Assembly (NCBI GenBank): GCA_022496185.1
Contig: WTXG01000366.1
Coordinates: forward strand, 1 to 30,511
Reading direction: 5' to 3'
Length of the DNA: 30,511 nt
DNA from: Multifurca ochricompacta
Lineage: Eukaryota > Basidiomycota > Agaricomycetes > Russulales > Russulaceae
Position numbers and translations under genes: made by a program. Of this stretch, positions 9,240-19,630 are shown in pieces. Below the pieces are notes generated by a model. It was given only the letters and a program-made list of their open reading frames with translations, made no database searches and was not told the origin of the DNA. The first letter of the stretch is position 1. Each line of letters opens with the position of its first letter.

Positions 9240-9829
9240 AATTCTGGCATCTCTGTACTAATGATGTGTGTGCATGCATTCTTAAGCCTACCTTCCTAGA
9301 TAGGAAGGTAATGCACAGTCTGATTGGCGCGCCCTGCATTTTGTGTTTTTTTCGCATTTTTTCGCATTTTTTTGTGTTTGCATAGATAACACAACTGATT
9401 CTTGTCTCATTTAAGATCAGACACATGATCTGACTTGAAATTTTGTAGGATACTAGTTATATGAATATTATTTCTGTATAAGCAATTTTGAATGCATCTG
9501 ATTGCCTCAAGCCTTAAAAATGCAAAAATGAATCAATATCCACATTCTGTGCAGTTTTCAACAGGCTTCTTTCATGTTATCTACATTATATGACAGCATT
9601 ATATTACAGCAAAGGCATTATGAATAAAATGACATAAAAAGACCAGTTAAGACTGGTTAAGACCATGTTTTTATCGGTCTTTTGGGATGCTTGAAGATGT
9701 AAGACTGGTTAACTGCATGAAGTGAAAATGCCTTAACCAGGACCATTTTTTGGTCTTTTTTCGGTTCAGTCCAGTTCGGTCCTGGTCTTTTTTCGGTTAA
9801 GTTAACTGAACCTTTAAACCCTATCAGGA
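9240..9829. other. non-coding stretch with inverted repeats and a GGTC/GACC repeat cluster
   Basis: Continuation of 7343-7894 across the Y insertion. It holds the inverted partner hairpin (9290-9309), T-rich repeats near 9345-9380, and at about 9637-9815 many direct and inverted copies of a short AAAAAGACCAG / CTGGTCTTTTTTCGGTTA theme. No gene seen. Confidence 0.5.
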
Positions 9830-10776
9830 CCAGAGGATGTGGGAAGTGGGTGCATAAGTGGGGGAGTGTCTAAGACTTTGGGTTCAGGACCTGAAATGCG
9901 TTGTGGGTAGCTTGTGGAGATGGCATCCTTGGTGGAGTGGTCACTCTGGAAGCGATTGCTGGGATAGCAGAGGACATGGGGACAGTGACAGCCAGTGTGT
10001 TGACATGGGATGTGTCTGGAGATGCTTCAGGCATCTAAGGTTCGCTTTAGCTGTAGATAAGATTAGATTAGGTTCCGGAGTTTTGGACTTTTTATGATAT
10101 CTTTATTACATTTCTTTCTCTCCTTACTCAGCTGATTAGTGATGTCCTTAGTAATGCACAGTAAGCATGTGATATCTCTTTGGCCAATGGCCTTTATCCC
10201 TCTCTGTTTATTGTCCAGCACTTGTGGACTTATTCCCAGTGTGCACAGACCATTTCCCCTGGCCCCCATGGGTATATAAGGGTGTCTGTTTCATCTCTTA
10301 CACTTCAGAGTTCTTCTAACCTCTGAAGCATAAGTTCCTTCTACTTTACTCTCTACTACCTCTAGACTAACCTTGTATATAGACTTGTCTTTTATCTAGG
10401 TCAGTAGTATAGTAATAGAGAGTTCTTCTAACCTCTGAAGCACTTGTCTTTTATCTAGCCTAACATGCTACTAACCACAGTCAGTATAACCAGCAGCATG
10501 ATTGTTTGACACAGTGGTCCTTCAAGGACTGGGGGTTGTGCAGGCAAGGCAGATGGCTGGCTGCTCTCCCAAAAAGGAAAGGAACTCTCGTTGAATGCTA
10601 CATCACATGACAGAGCTATTGATTGGGTATGTTGATTCCAGAACTGGTAACCCTTAGAACCCAGCTCATACCCTACAAGTGTCATCTCGACTGATCACGG
10701 ATCAAGTTTCTTACACTTGTTCTCAGGCACATGTACATATGCCTTACAGCCAAAGACTTGGAAATATGAGACATCT
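9830..10776 (-). pseudogene. second copia family (copia2), integrase C-terminus and linker fragment
   Basis: Minus strand from 10776 reads DVSYFQVFGCKAYVHVPENK, then GYELGSKGYQFWNQHTQS, matching the integrase C-terminal region of copies A and B (FKIFGCLAYYTVPEDK, GYAPHSKGYLLWDMHTRS) at clearly lower identity. It is therefore a different family. A Pro/Ser-rich linker continues to about 9830. The solo copia LTR 9998-10511 interrupts it. The upstream integrase part is at 20219-20495, separated by element X. An in-frame TGA follows KKLDP. The left limit is uncertain. Confidence 0.82.
9998..10511 (+). repeat. solo copia LTR (514 bp)
   Basis: TGTTGACA...TGTTTGACA with a perfect 5-bp duplication CAGTG (9993-9997 and 10512-10516). 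Has a TATA box (TATATAAGG at about 10273) and the same paired internal repeats as the other copia LTRs, in its own sequence version (loop TTCTTCTAA; CTTGTCTTTTATCTAG twice). Inserted in copia2. Confidence 0.93.
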
Positions 10777-10959
10777 TGTTACGCCCAGTGTGGGATGTCT
10801 CACACAACTTGTGTGACAGCATGGTTCATGGGTTCAGGTAAGAAACCAATAAGGTTCCTTGAAGTTCAAGTGGGACAAGTCAAAGGGGCTGTTCCCTAAG
10901 ATGATGTTGAGTGGAAGAGTGCCAGAAGCACTGAGACAAATGAGTAAAAGATTCAAAGG

Positions 10960-11557
10960 TGTTATGCTCAGAGGGGCATACACAGTCGAGTGTGGGCAGC
11001 TAGGTCACAGTGACAAGGTTGGGACAATCTTGGAACAGTGCAGAAGACAATAAGTCCGATGCAGGGTCTACCAGGGTCACAGGCTCAGTGTACAAGTCAC
11101 AGAGGATGAGTACCAAAGGGATGAGTTTGGGTGGTGAGATGCAAGGAAGGAAGTAAAGGTCCACAAGACTTCTGATTGACACAAAAGCTCAAGATGGGGA
11201 ACCATCTGAGTGAGACTAGCTAGGGTATATATACATGCTGGACTAGCTTAGTCATCAGGGTTCTTATCTGTCTATCTAAGCACTGTGGTTCTGGATGTGT
11301 GACCATGGAACCTTCCATCAGAACCAGTGCCACTGCCCATGTCAACTAAGGTTCAGGGTCCTTCTGTACACAAGGCATCAAACCTTACTGTCACATGATC
11401 TGCTTCTGTACCTCATGCCGTACTTGTCTTCTGGACTTTGGCGTGGGACATCATGACTAAGCCAGCATTGTCCTTGCAGACCCTGCGCTGCTGCTGTCAC
11501 TGCTTGTGTGTCCCCCACGTCTTGCCGTCTGCCATGTATGCTGGGTAGGTCGTAACA
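10960..11557. repeat. LTR insertion related to Y (598 bp)
   Basis: TGTTATGCTCAG...GGTCGTAACA with a perfect duplication AAAGG (10955-10959 and 11558-11562). The first and last bases resemble family Y, but the interior does not. No coding sequence. Orientation unresolved: a TATATATA run lies at about 11226. Confidence 0.85.
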
Positions 11558-11693
11558 AAAGGGGATGTCCAGAAGACAGGCACTGATGTATTCAATAAGT
11601 CAAGTCTGAGGTCTACAAGGTAGTTACAGCAGACTTATATACATAATCTGGTGAGCATCTATGAGATAAGGATAACAGAGTCAGGTGGACCCA

Positions 11694-12436
11694 TGTCACA
11701 GCCAGGTCTCTGCTGTGTCTAGGATTGTTCAAGTCAAGCCCCTTCAAGATATGGAGTGCCTGCAAGGTCAAGACTGTCAAGGACAAGTTGGTTCAAGGGG
11801 TCAGGGTGAACCACAAGAGCCGGGATCAAGGATCAAGGTCAAGGCTATCAAGAGCAAGTCAATTCAAGGTGTCAAAGCGAACCACAGAGGGCCGCGGTTA
11901 GGGTTCAAGGCCCACACAAGATAAGAAGGGCATGCGTGCAAGAAGCAAGTCAAAGCAGTGGCAATAGGCCCTGCTGGAGGTTCTGGGGTGAAGGCTTCCT
12001 AAGTTGCAGCTTAGGAAGTTCAAGGGGATTCTTGGTGAAGAACAGTAGACCTGTATTAGATACAAGAGAACAGACTTAAAGTCTGTCTCTCCAGTATGTA
12101 CTGCTTAAATACAAGTACTCTAGTGTCTTTGTAAGTAAAGTAGAAGTTTCAATATAGTAATGTGAATGTCCATGTGAATCTCCAGTGGAGATTGAGACAG
12201 GAAATGTAAGTGGTGTTGCACCCACTCCAAAAGTAAATGAGTACCAGTCCAAGTCAGTCTAAGTCCGAAAATCAGATCAGATAAGAAAAGATCATCAACT
12301 CCAGTCACATGACTCAGAGTGAGAAGTCCAAACGTTGAGATGAAAGTCGAACGCACGCAGGTCGAAAAACCGTCACAAAAGTCACACGCTCGTCACACGC
12401 GCGTCACAAACCGTTACATTGACAAAAAGCGTCACA
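11694..12436. repeat. LTR-like insertion W (743 bp)
   Basis: TGTCACAGCC...GCGTCACA, flanked by ACCCA (11689-11693 and 12437-12441). TG..CA ends and a 5-bp duplication fit a solo LTR of another family. The right end keeps many CpGs and repeats the word GTCACA (12370-12436), unlike the CpG-poor surroundings. A hairpin CTTCCTAAG/CTTAGGAAG lies near 12000. No gene. Confidence 0.8.
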
Positions 12437-12709
12437 ACCCAAATATACAAAAGCAGATGGTGTACAGCCTCACTTCTGATAGGGGATTAAGTAAGTGTCC
12501 GGTTGTAACAATAAGGAGATAAGAAGATAAGAAAGCAAACATAGGTAAACTGCACATCAACAAGCCCAAAGCAAGTCACGGGGATGGGAGTAGGGCATGT
12601 GATGGGTCCCAGGATGGAGACGTAATCATGAAGTGTAGAGTAGGCAGTAAAGAGGGGTCATCATTGGGAAGGGTGAAGAAAATGGGGTTACTCGGCAAGG
12701 ACTGTAACA

Positions 12710-12724
12710 TCACCCCTCTTCTGG
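12710..12724 (-). other. polypurine tract of X
   Basis: Minus strand CCAGAAGAGGGGTGA directly abuts the 3' LTR start TGTTACAG. It begins 16 bp after the ORF3 stop. Confidence 0.8.
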
Positions 12725-12739
12725 TTCTAGCAGACCCAG

Positions 12740-14571
12740 CTAGAAACAACTCGTACCATCATCATCCTGCACTAAGTCCAGATAATCGTCAGCTACATTA
12801 CAATCATCCAATGTGTAGTTCTCCTTGTCTGAATCTTGAGGACATCAATGGGTGCAAAGGAACCCATAAGGGCCATGTTGCCCACATGAGTGACACAGGT
12901 CATGAACCGGACAATCCAGCTCATGGTGCCCCAAATTATGGCAGAGGCACTTGCCACACCATCCAGACAGATTGATGATTGTTGGGGTGACTCTGACACA
13001 GCAGAAGATACAGAATCGGCTCCAATGGAGATTGCTACGACAGTGCCAGCACCACTTGTGGTTGAGGGGACAGTTCCAGCTGATGTGGTACTTACTGTTG
13101 CATCACCAGCAGGTTTCTCCACAGGGGTTTTCATGCATGCATGGCATTTCAAACTGATTCGGAATTAATGTTGGAGCGGCCCCCAACAACTGCGGGGGTA
13201 GAGGTCATGCATACATGTCAGCGTACCTTTCAGCAATGGTTTGATATGCATCCCCTGCCTCCAACCTCTTCCGAATCTCCACCAGCTCTTGCTCTACCTG
13301 GAACATCCCATTGGTCAACCTTGCCATCATCTTTGTGTGTTCCTTGTACTGCTGGTTAAGCATTGTGCGCAGTGTCAAATTCTTCCACAGTCTCATCACT
13401 TCTGCTTTGAGACACGGAAGTCACATATTGTTCAACACCTCATCAATTGTGAAGGCTCAGGAGTCCTTGGCAGCCAGGTGCCTGAGCTGCTCATCAGTCA
13501 TTGTATGGTGGAGATGACCTGTGTACCTTTCTTCTAAGTAAACCGGGGCCCTATAAACAGGGCCGTCCTTCTTCATGCATCCGGCGATGTCCATTCCCCC
13601 ATTGGTGTAGAAGATATATTTGGCGATGGCGACTGTTCCATCAGCCATGGTGATCTCAAGGGGGAAGTATGTCAATGAATTTGGGTTATTAGCAAAGAAG
13701 GGGAACTCCAGTACTTTGTCATCTAATTCCATACCTAACAGGTTGTTTGGGTGTGGCTCCTCGCTATGTTCAAAGTCATTGTTTGGGTTAGGGGACTGAT
13801 TCTTGACCTGAGCTTTGGCGGCCTCATAGTCAATAGGTGAAGAGGGGCGCATGGAGGGGTGAGCAGAGGGGAAATTTTCGACAACTATGGTGGTGGCAGT
13901 GAAAGTGTCAACGGCAGTGTTGGCAGTGATGAAAGACATGATAGTTTGTATGGTGGTAGGACATTGCTGTGTGTTACAAACCCCACCGAGTGCACCTCTC
14001 TTCTTTACCCTCCCCAATGTGAACCCAGCTCTCCCACCTACATTGCACTTCTTGATTACATCTCCATCCTGGGATCCATCACATGCTCTTCGTCCATCCC
14101 TGTGACCTGTCTATGTTTGTTGACCTAACGTTTACCTGTGTTTGCTTCCATATCTCTTATCTCTTATCTTCTTATCCTTACAACCAGACACTTACTTAAT
14201 ACCCTATCAGAAGCCAGGCTTTATGCCATCTGCTTTCATATATTTGGGCCCACTTGACTCCGTTTCCTTATCTTGTAGATTCCCACTCAATTATGTATAT
14301 AAGTCCGCTGTAACTACGATGTAGACCTCAGACTTGACTTATTGAATACATTGGTGCTTGTCTTCTGGACATCCCTTTGAAAGCCTTGACTCGACCATCT
14401 CAGTACTTTTGGTACTTTCCATTCAACATCATCTTAGAGTACAGCCTCTTTGACTTTGACCTCTCCCACATAATGTCAAGGGGCCTATTGGTCTCTTATC
14501 TGATTATGAACAAATGCTGTCACACAAGTTGTGTGGAATGTCCTGCACTGGATGTAACACTGTGAGAGCAT
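12740..14571 (-). pseudogene. ORF3 of chromovirus X: extra 3' gene ending in CCHC zinc knuckles
   Basis: Begins at ATG 14571-14569, 38 bp after the pol stop; continues after the solo LTR at 13966 and ends at TAG 12742-12740. Net 1,239 nt, about 412 codons in one frame, with five TGA codons (13457, 13421, 13205, 13103 and 12845, lowest base given) and no other break. The N-terminal part is unrecognised (YIFYTNGGMDIAGCMKKDG, VYLEERYTGHLHHTMTDEQL). A helix-forming charged segment follows (QVEQELVEIRKRLEAGDAY). The C-terminal part has two exact CX2CX4HX4C knuckles at 13111-13070 and 13051-13010, then two degenerate units (CLCHNLGHHELDC; CHSCGQHGPYGFLC). Likely a nucleic-acid-binding, nucleocapsid-like protein (inference). 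The solo LTR cuts it after codon 4. Confidence 0.75.
13972..14559 (+). repeat. solo X LTR inserted in X (588 bp, opposite orientation)
   Basis: TGTTACAAACC...GGATGTAACA, duplication CTGTG (13967-13971 and 14560-14564). TATA box TATATAAG near 14297 on the plus strand, so it runs opposite to its host. Its removal restores the ORF3 reading frame exactly. Confidence 0.95.
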
Positions 14572-14608
14572 GTACTGGGGAGTTCGTTTGGGGTCTGGGG
14601 TTGTCCTT

Positions 14609-17600
14609 TTAACTATCCTTGGGTGCCTCTGGATGTCAGGCATGGAACTCTGAGATAAGGACTGGGGCAAAGATGTTCCCGGCTGGCTCCCACAAGTTGT
14701 CAGCATCTGGGAATCCTTTCCACTTAATGAGGTAATGCAGTTTGCACCCTCAGCCTTTACATAGCAAGTCTAGAATCTGCTCCACTTCCCATTCAGCTTC
14801 TCCATCGATTAATTCAGGGGGGGGTCTTGGGAAGTTTTCCCCATGTAGGGATGTCTCTTTGTAGGGTGTCAGAAGTCTGGCATGGAAGACTGGATGGATC
14901 CTCCAGGTAGGTGGAAGCTCGAGTTCGTATGACACATCTGACAGCTTCCTTGTTATCTTGAAAGGTCTGTGATGTCGGGGCACTAGTTTGGCTGTTGGAT
15001 GTGATGTATGGATGTTCTTCCCTTCTAACCACATGAGGTCATTGGTCCAATAAGGTGTGAACTTCAAAGGCCTTTCTGAAAGGGTCTTTTGTGCCTTTAG
15101 CAGGTTTTCATTGGCTGATTTCCTGATCTCTTCCCATTGGCTGATACACTGCGCAGCTGAGGGGACATTTGTGGGTTTCTTGGCCCAGGTAGTTTGTGGC
15201 ATCCATCTCATGATGAGTGAGAATGGGGAGGCTTTAGTGGTGCCATTGGGCCAGGAGTTATGCGCAAATTCCGCAGTTGCCAGCCAGTCAGCCCAATTGT
15301 CCTGTCATCCATTGCACCAGAACTGAAGATATTGTTCTAGCCACTGGTTCATCCTTTCTGATTGTCCATCGGTCTGTGGATGGTAGGCTGTTGAAATATT
15401 TTGGGTTACGTCCAAGACTTTACAGAGTGCTTTAGTGAATGTGGAGGTAAAGTGTGGGTTGCGGTCAGAGATGATCTTTTCAGGGAGGCCATAATGCCTG
15501 TAGATGTGGTCCAGGTAAAGTTTGGCTACTCCTTCTGCTGTGATGGATTTGTTGCATGGTATAAACAGTGCTGCTTTAGAACAGTCGTGATCTGTGATGG
15601 TCAAAATGGAATCAAAGCCTCTGGAAATGGGGAGTTTAACAATGAAGTCCTTGGCAATGGTCTGGAATGGTAGTGAGGCTGTAGGTGTGATTGGAAATAA
15701 TGCTGGTGGGTGCAGGTGCATGTTTACTTTATTGGCTTGGCAGTCCACACATCCTTTCATGTAGTTCTCCACATCCTTCTTCATGTTTGGCCACCAGTAG
15801 TCTCATTTGGCCAGGGCATACATGTTAGCAATGCCGGGGTGGCCCGCAGAAGGGAGGTCATGATGAAAATGGATCACCCCCCTCTTAATGTTGTCACTGG
15901 TGGTGACAACAAGACAATCCCTGTCCTTCCACCATAGGCTGTCAATCTTTTTCAGGTTATGTGCATCTGCCCATGATTGGCATAACTGCTGGTTCATGTT
16001 TTGTGACACTTGGGCCCACAAGTCCATGTCGTGAAGACTGATGACAGCCGCTTTTGCAAAGACTTCTTCAGGGAGTACTGTGATGTCACTGTTGTCCTCC
16101 CCTCCATTGTTCAGATCAGGTCGTCACAACAGGGCATCTGCACATGCATTGTGACTTCCTGCAATGTGTTTCAATATGAAGTTGTACTCCTCCAGCTCTA
16201 GGACTTCATGAGCAACCCATCGACTGATCTTGTGGGGTTCTTTCCAATAGAGTAGATTGGAGTGGTCGGTGTGGATAACAGTTTTATGGGGGGTTCCTGC
16301 TAGATATGGTCACCAGTGTCGTAGTGCCTTTATGATGGCAAGCAGTTCTCTATCCCAAATGTCATAGTTTCGTTCCGCTGGTGAGAATGTCTCTGAATAG
16401 AAGGTGACTGGGTGAAGTAGTCCTGTTGCATCCCTCTGGTTTAATATGGCACCATTGGCGAAGTGAGACACATCAACTTCAAGTTCAAAGGGCTTCCCCA
16501 GGTCTGGTTGTAGAAGGACTGGTTCTGAGCCAACAATGTTGTGAATCTGTTCAAAGGCTCCTTGTTGTTCTCTTCCCCAATGCCAGGGTATGTCCTTCTT
16601 TAATAGTCCATTCAGTGGTTGGGCAATTCCTGAGAATCCTTGTACAAAGCATTGATAAAAGTTGCAGAATCCGATGAAGGATTGCACATCTTTGATGCAT
16701 GTGGGTATGAGCCATTCCCGGATCCCTTGTACCTTCACCAGGTCCATTCGTACATGTCCTCCCTCTAGGATCACTCCCAGGTATTCTACACTCTGTTGTT
16801 CAAATGAGCATTTGGCTGGTTTGAGGTACAGGTTGTGCTCATGCAGGATGTCCAACACTTGGTGCACTCATTCTCGATGATGGGCCAGGTTGTTTGTGGT
16901 GGCTACCAGTATGTCATCCATGTATACCACCACCTCACTGGTGAGAATGAGGTCATGGAAAATGTGATTCATCATGGATTGAAAGGTGGTAGGCGAGTTG
17001 GTAAGGCCAAAGAACATAACGTTTGGCTCAAAGAGCCCCTGGTTGGTTTTGAAAGCTGCTTTACACTGGTCACCTTCTTTAATCCTTATGTTGTTGTAAC
17101 CCCAGCGGACATCCATCTTAGAGAACAGGGACTTATCCCGCATGGTATCAATGAGTTCTGAAATGAGTGGTAGGGGGTAGGCATTCTTTATGGTGTAGGC
17201 ATTTATTCATCAATAATCCTGGACAGGTCAAAGTTTGCCATCTTTCTTCTTAATAAAGAAGAACAGTGAGGCATATGGTGATTTTGACAGACAAATGTAT
17301 CCTTTTGCAAGGTGCTCCTTGAGGAATGTTGTAAGTGCTGTTTGTTCTGCCTGCGATAATGGGTAGATTTTACAGTCAATTGCGGATGGGGTATCAGGTG
17401 TAAATTCAATGGCATGATCCCATGGTCGCGCAGGCAGGAAATGCTGTGATTCCTCTTCTGAAAACACCTTCCAGTGTCAGTGGTATGCCTCTGGTACTAC
17501 TTCTTTGAAGGTCTTCTCTGTGTGCCCTTCCACTGCCTTCTGGGCCAGCTCTGATGCTTTGGTGACATAGCAATAGCCTAGATCCCTTCTTCCAATTCAC

Positions 17601-18097
17601 TCTCTTCCCTTGCCCTGCATATTATTGAGTGTCAGATCATATAGTCATATCCCAGGGAAGTAATGAGAACAGGGTAGAATTCTTTATCCATGGTTGCATC
17701 GCTCCAGTTAATTTTTGGTTCGAATGCAGCCAGCCATGGGTACCCTAAAATCAAGTCTTCCTCTCCTAAATTGGTGATGAGGAAACGGATGACCTTTGTT
17801 TTCTCTCCTACTTGGACATTAAGATCAGTATAATGAGTGATCTTTCCTGCTCGATTGGCCATCCCATCAATGTTCCAGATATTCTTTTCCTGGGGAAGTT
17901 CCAGCATTCCCAACCTCATGGTCCTTGCCATTTGTGGGCTAATAAAGTTATCAGTGGCTCCTGAGTCTATCAGGATGTCACAATCGGCCGTCTTCTGTGT
18001 AGTCTCGAAATGCACTGGTATTTTCAAAGATTTGAAGTGACTAGTATACACAGAGGTTACATGTAATGCTCATGCCCAGGCTGATGGGTGGAGCTGA
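14609..18097 (-). pseudogene. pol of chromovirus X: protease, RT, RNase H, integrase, chromodomain
   Basis: Protease ILIDSGATDNF with the later LILGYPWL (18051-17632 frame). One frame shift near 17650, then a single frame to TAA 14611-14609. RT motifs: PVQDY region, [15 protein letters not shown] at 16913-16924. RNase H: EVDVSHFANGAIL, DRELLAI, HTDHSNLLYW. Integrase: CVDCQANK zinc ligands, Asp in TITDHDCSK, Asp in SDRNPHFTS, Glu in DGQSERMNQ. The chromodomain ends the protein. More than ten in-frame stops in the RT-to-end part are all TGA, at positions where the family has Arg, for example L*PVQDY**INAYT and LAK*DYWWPN. Active-site residues are kept, but the gene cannot be translated as it stands. 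Confidence 0.93.
14669..14796 (-). other. chromodomain at the C-terminus of X integrase
   Basis: EWEVEQILDLL, then YLIKWKGFPDADNLWEPAGN: the aromatic and Trp positions of a retroelement chromodomain. In the family this module binds modified histone tails or otherwise steers integration into heterochromatin. One TGA (14750-14752) interrupts it, CKG*GCKLHY. Confidence 0.9.
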
Positions 18098-19611
18098 TCA
18101 AAAATCCTTCTTGGCAAACACTTTCTCTACCAAGATCGCTCGTACTTCTTCACTTTCTTTCATCATGTTGGCCCATATCTCCTGTGCTTTTTCTTCCTTC
18201 GTGGATGTTTTCTTTTTGACAGTCAGTGGGTTGTTATGGACAGGTGTGACTGTAGCCTTGGCCACACATACTCCCTTCTTGGGGCATTCTCTTGACATGT
18301 GACCCTGTGCCTTGCAACAAAAGCACCTTCCCTCTTTCATCAGCGTTTGTCTTTCGTCTTCAGTAAGCACAACCCATGCTCTAGTTCTATCAGCCAAGGT
18401 ATCCATGGCATTTGGGTCCCTCTGGGAGGTATGTGTAGGCTTGATCCCAAAGGCGGCCTTCCATTGGTCGCGGGTCTTTCCCTTCTTTGTATCGACTCCA
18501 AAATGTGTCTGGAAGTTGAGGTAGTCTTGCTGCTGTCGTCGAGCAGCATCAACCCATCCATCCCAGTTGTTGGGGTGGTGGAACTGGATGATATTCTTGA
18601 CTAAGGGATTGGGTAGTCCCTGAGAGAAGAGATCCAGCATTGCCTCTTCATCTGTGTTGTATCCTGCTCTATTGGCTAAACTTCTGAACTTTGCCACATA
18701 GGCATCCAAGTCTCCTTTCTCCATTTTTAGAGACTTCAGTTCTCAGGCAGCCTTCTGCTTGGCTTGCCCATCCGTAAACACATCCTTGAATCACTGGGTG
18801 ATGGTTTCCCACAGGCCCTCACTAGTGGTACGATGCCCACTTTCGATTTGTTCGTTCAGCCATTCCAGCTGTTCCATTGTCCAATCATCCACTGCTTCCC
18901 CCGAATCAGGGATAGGAATAAATTGGCACATTGAAACGGATTGATAATCTGGGGACATCATGATTAAAGTTTTTGAAGGTTGTAAACTCCAGCATAAACT
19001 TCTTGCTCTGTGAACGGTCTCCCGTAAACGTCTGGGGCAATACACCTGACAGGTGTCCCGAAGGCAGGGGAATATTTGGTGGTAACATGACTGGTGGGGG
19101 TGGTGGGGGCGGAGGGCTGGGTCTGGGAGTTGGGCAGCGATGGTGGACATATTTCATCGGGGTGGGTGATGGTGTTGGTAGACTGTATGGAAATCTGGGG
19201 AGTTGTCAAAGCAGGGGCTCTGAACATGACAACTGTGGGTGCAACTGGGGCTGTAGTCAACGCTAATACCAGTGCTTCTTCACTATGTTCTTCTACGTAC
19301 TCTTCTGGCTCAGAGTCTGTGACAATGGCCAGGGGATTTTCTCTCCATGGTCCTAATCTGAATTCAGGTGGGGCAGGTCCTGTAGTGACCCAAGAGTGTC
19401 AGCTATCTGAGTATTGGATACAATACCAAACTCTTTTCTCATTGTCATATTCTACCAGTTGGTATCTTCCATTGTGATAGACATAGTATCCAAACTCGGA
19501 CTCAAAATCTTTCCAGGTGGCAGAGCCAAGTACTTGCTGTGAAAGATTATTCTCATCTCTGCGTTCAATAAGTTCTTCTTTGAACAGGGTCTGACTGCAG
19601 CTGGAAGCCAC
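18098..19611 (-). pseudogene. gag of chromovirus X
   Basis: Likely start GTG at 19611 in ACCGTGGCT, only about 20 nt after the LTR; no ATG is available there. Content: a Thr/Pro-rich segment with a proline run, QTFTGDRSQSKKFMLEFTTF (gag core), AVDDWTMEQLEWLNEQ, YVAKFRSLANRAGYNTDEEA, LDLFSQGLPNPLVKNII, then one zinc knuckle CFCCKAQGHMSREC. Ends AKKDF and TGA. Broken by at least two frame shifts between 19160 and 18960 and by TGA codons at about 19399, 18790 and 18740. The second copy (30511-29175) has Arg (AGG) at the last two positions. Confidence 0.88.
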
Positions 19612-19617
19612 GGTGAG

Positions 19618-19628
19618 AGACTTGACTT
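19618..19628 (-). promoter_or_regulatory. primer-binding site of X (self-priming type)
   Basis: Minus strand AAGTCAAGTCT, two bases after the 5' LTR end. It is exactly complementary over 11 nt to AGACTTGACTT at 19864-19854 in the same LTR, about 34 nt downstream of the TATA box, where the transcript should begin. This is the geometry of Tf1/sushi-type self-priming. Confidence 0.8.
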
Positions 19629-19630
19629 GA

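Larger units (their letters stand above)
10777..12709 (-). repeat. 3' LTR of X, interrupted by two later LTRs
   Basis: Homologous to the 5' LTR at 19631-20218. Removing 10960-11557 and 11694-12436 with one duplication each leaves about 582 bp, against 588 bp for the 5' LTR. The 6-bp difference is a GTCAAA repeat near the start. Confidence 0.93.

Noticed and set aside
12793..13152. A 119-codon minus-strand open frame rich in Ser/Thr/Val as a separate gene.
   Set aside because: It is out of frame with ORF3. The ORF3 frame, through TGA codons, carries the zinc knuckles and is the real one.
14485..14706. An open frame overlapping the chromodomain and leading in frame into ORF3, suggesting a start at 14706.
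   Set aside because: The overlapping part is the chromodomain read in another frame. ATG 14571, after the pol stop, is the more sensible start.
14609..18097. Reassignment of UGA to an amino acid (alternative code), since a long pol frame contains only TGA stops.
   Set aside because: Copies in the same window have CGA or CAA at several of the equivalent sites, TGG is used normally for Trp, and genuine gene ends also use TGA. Mutation explains the pattern better.
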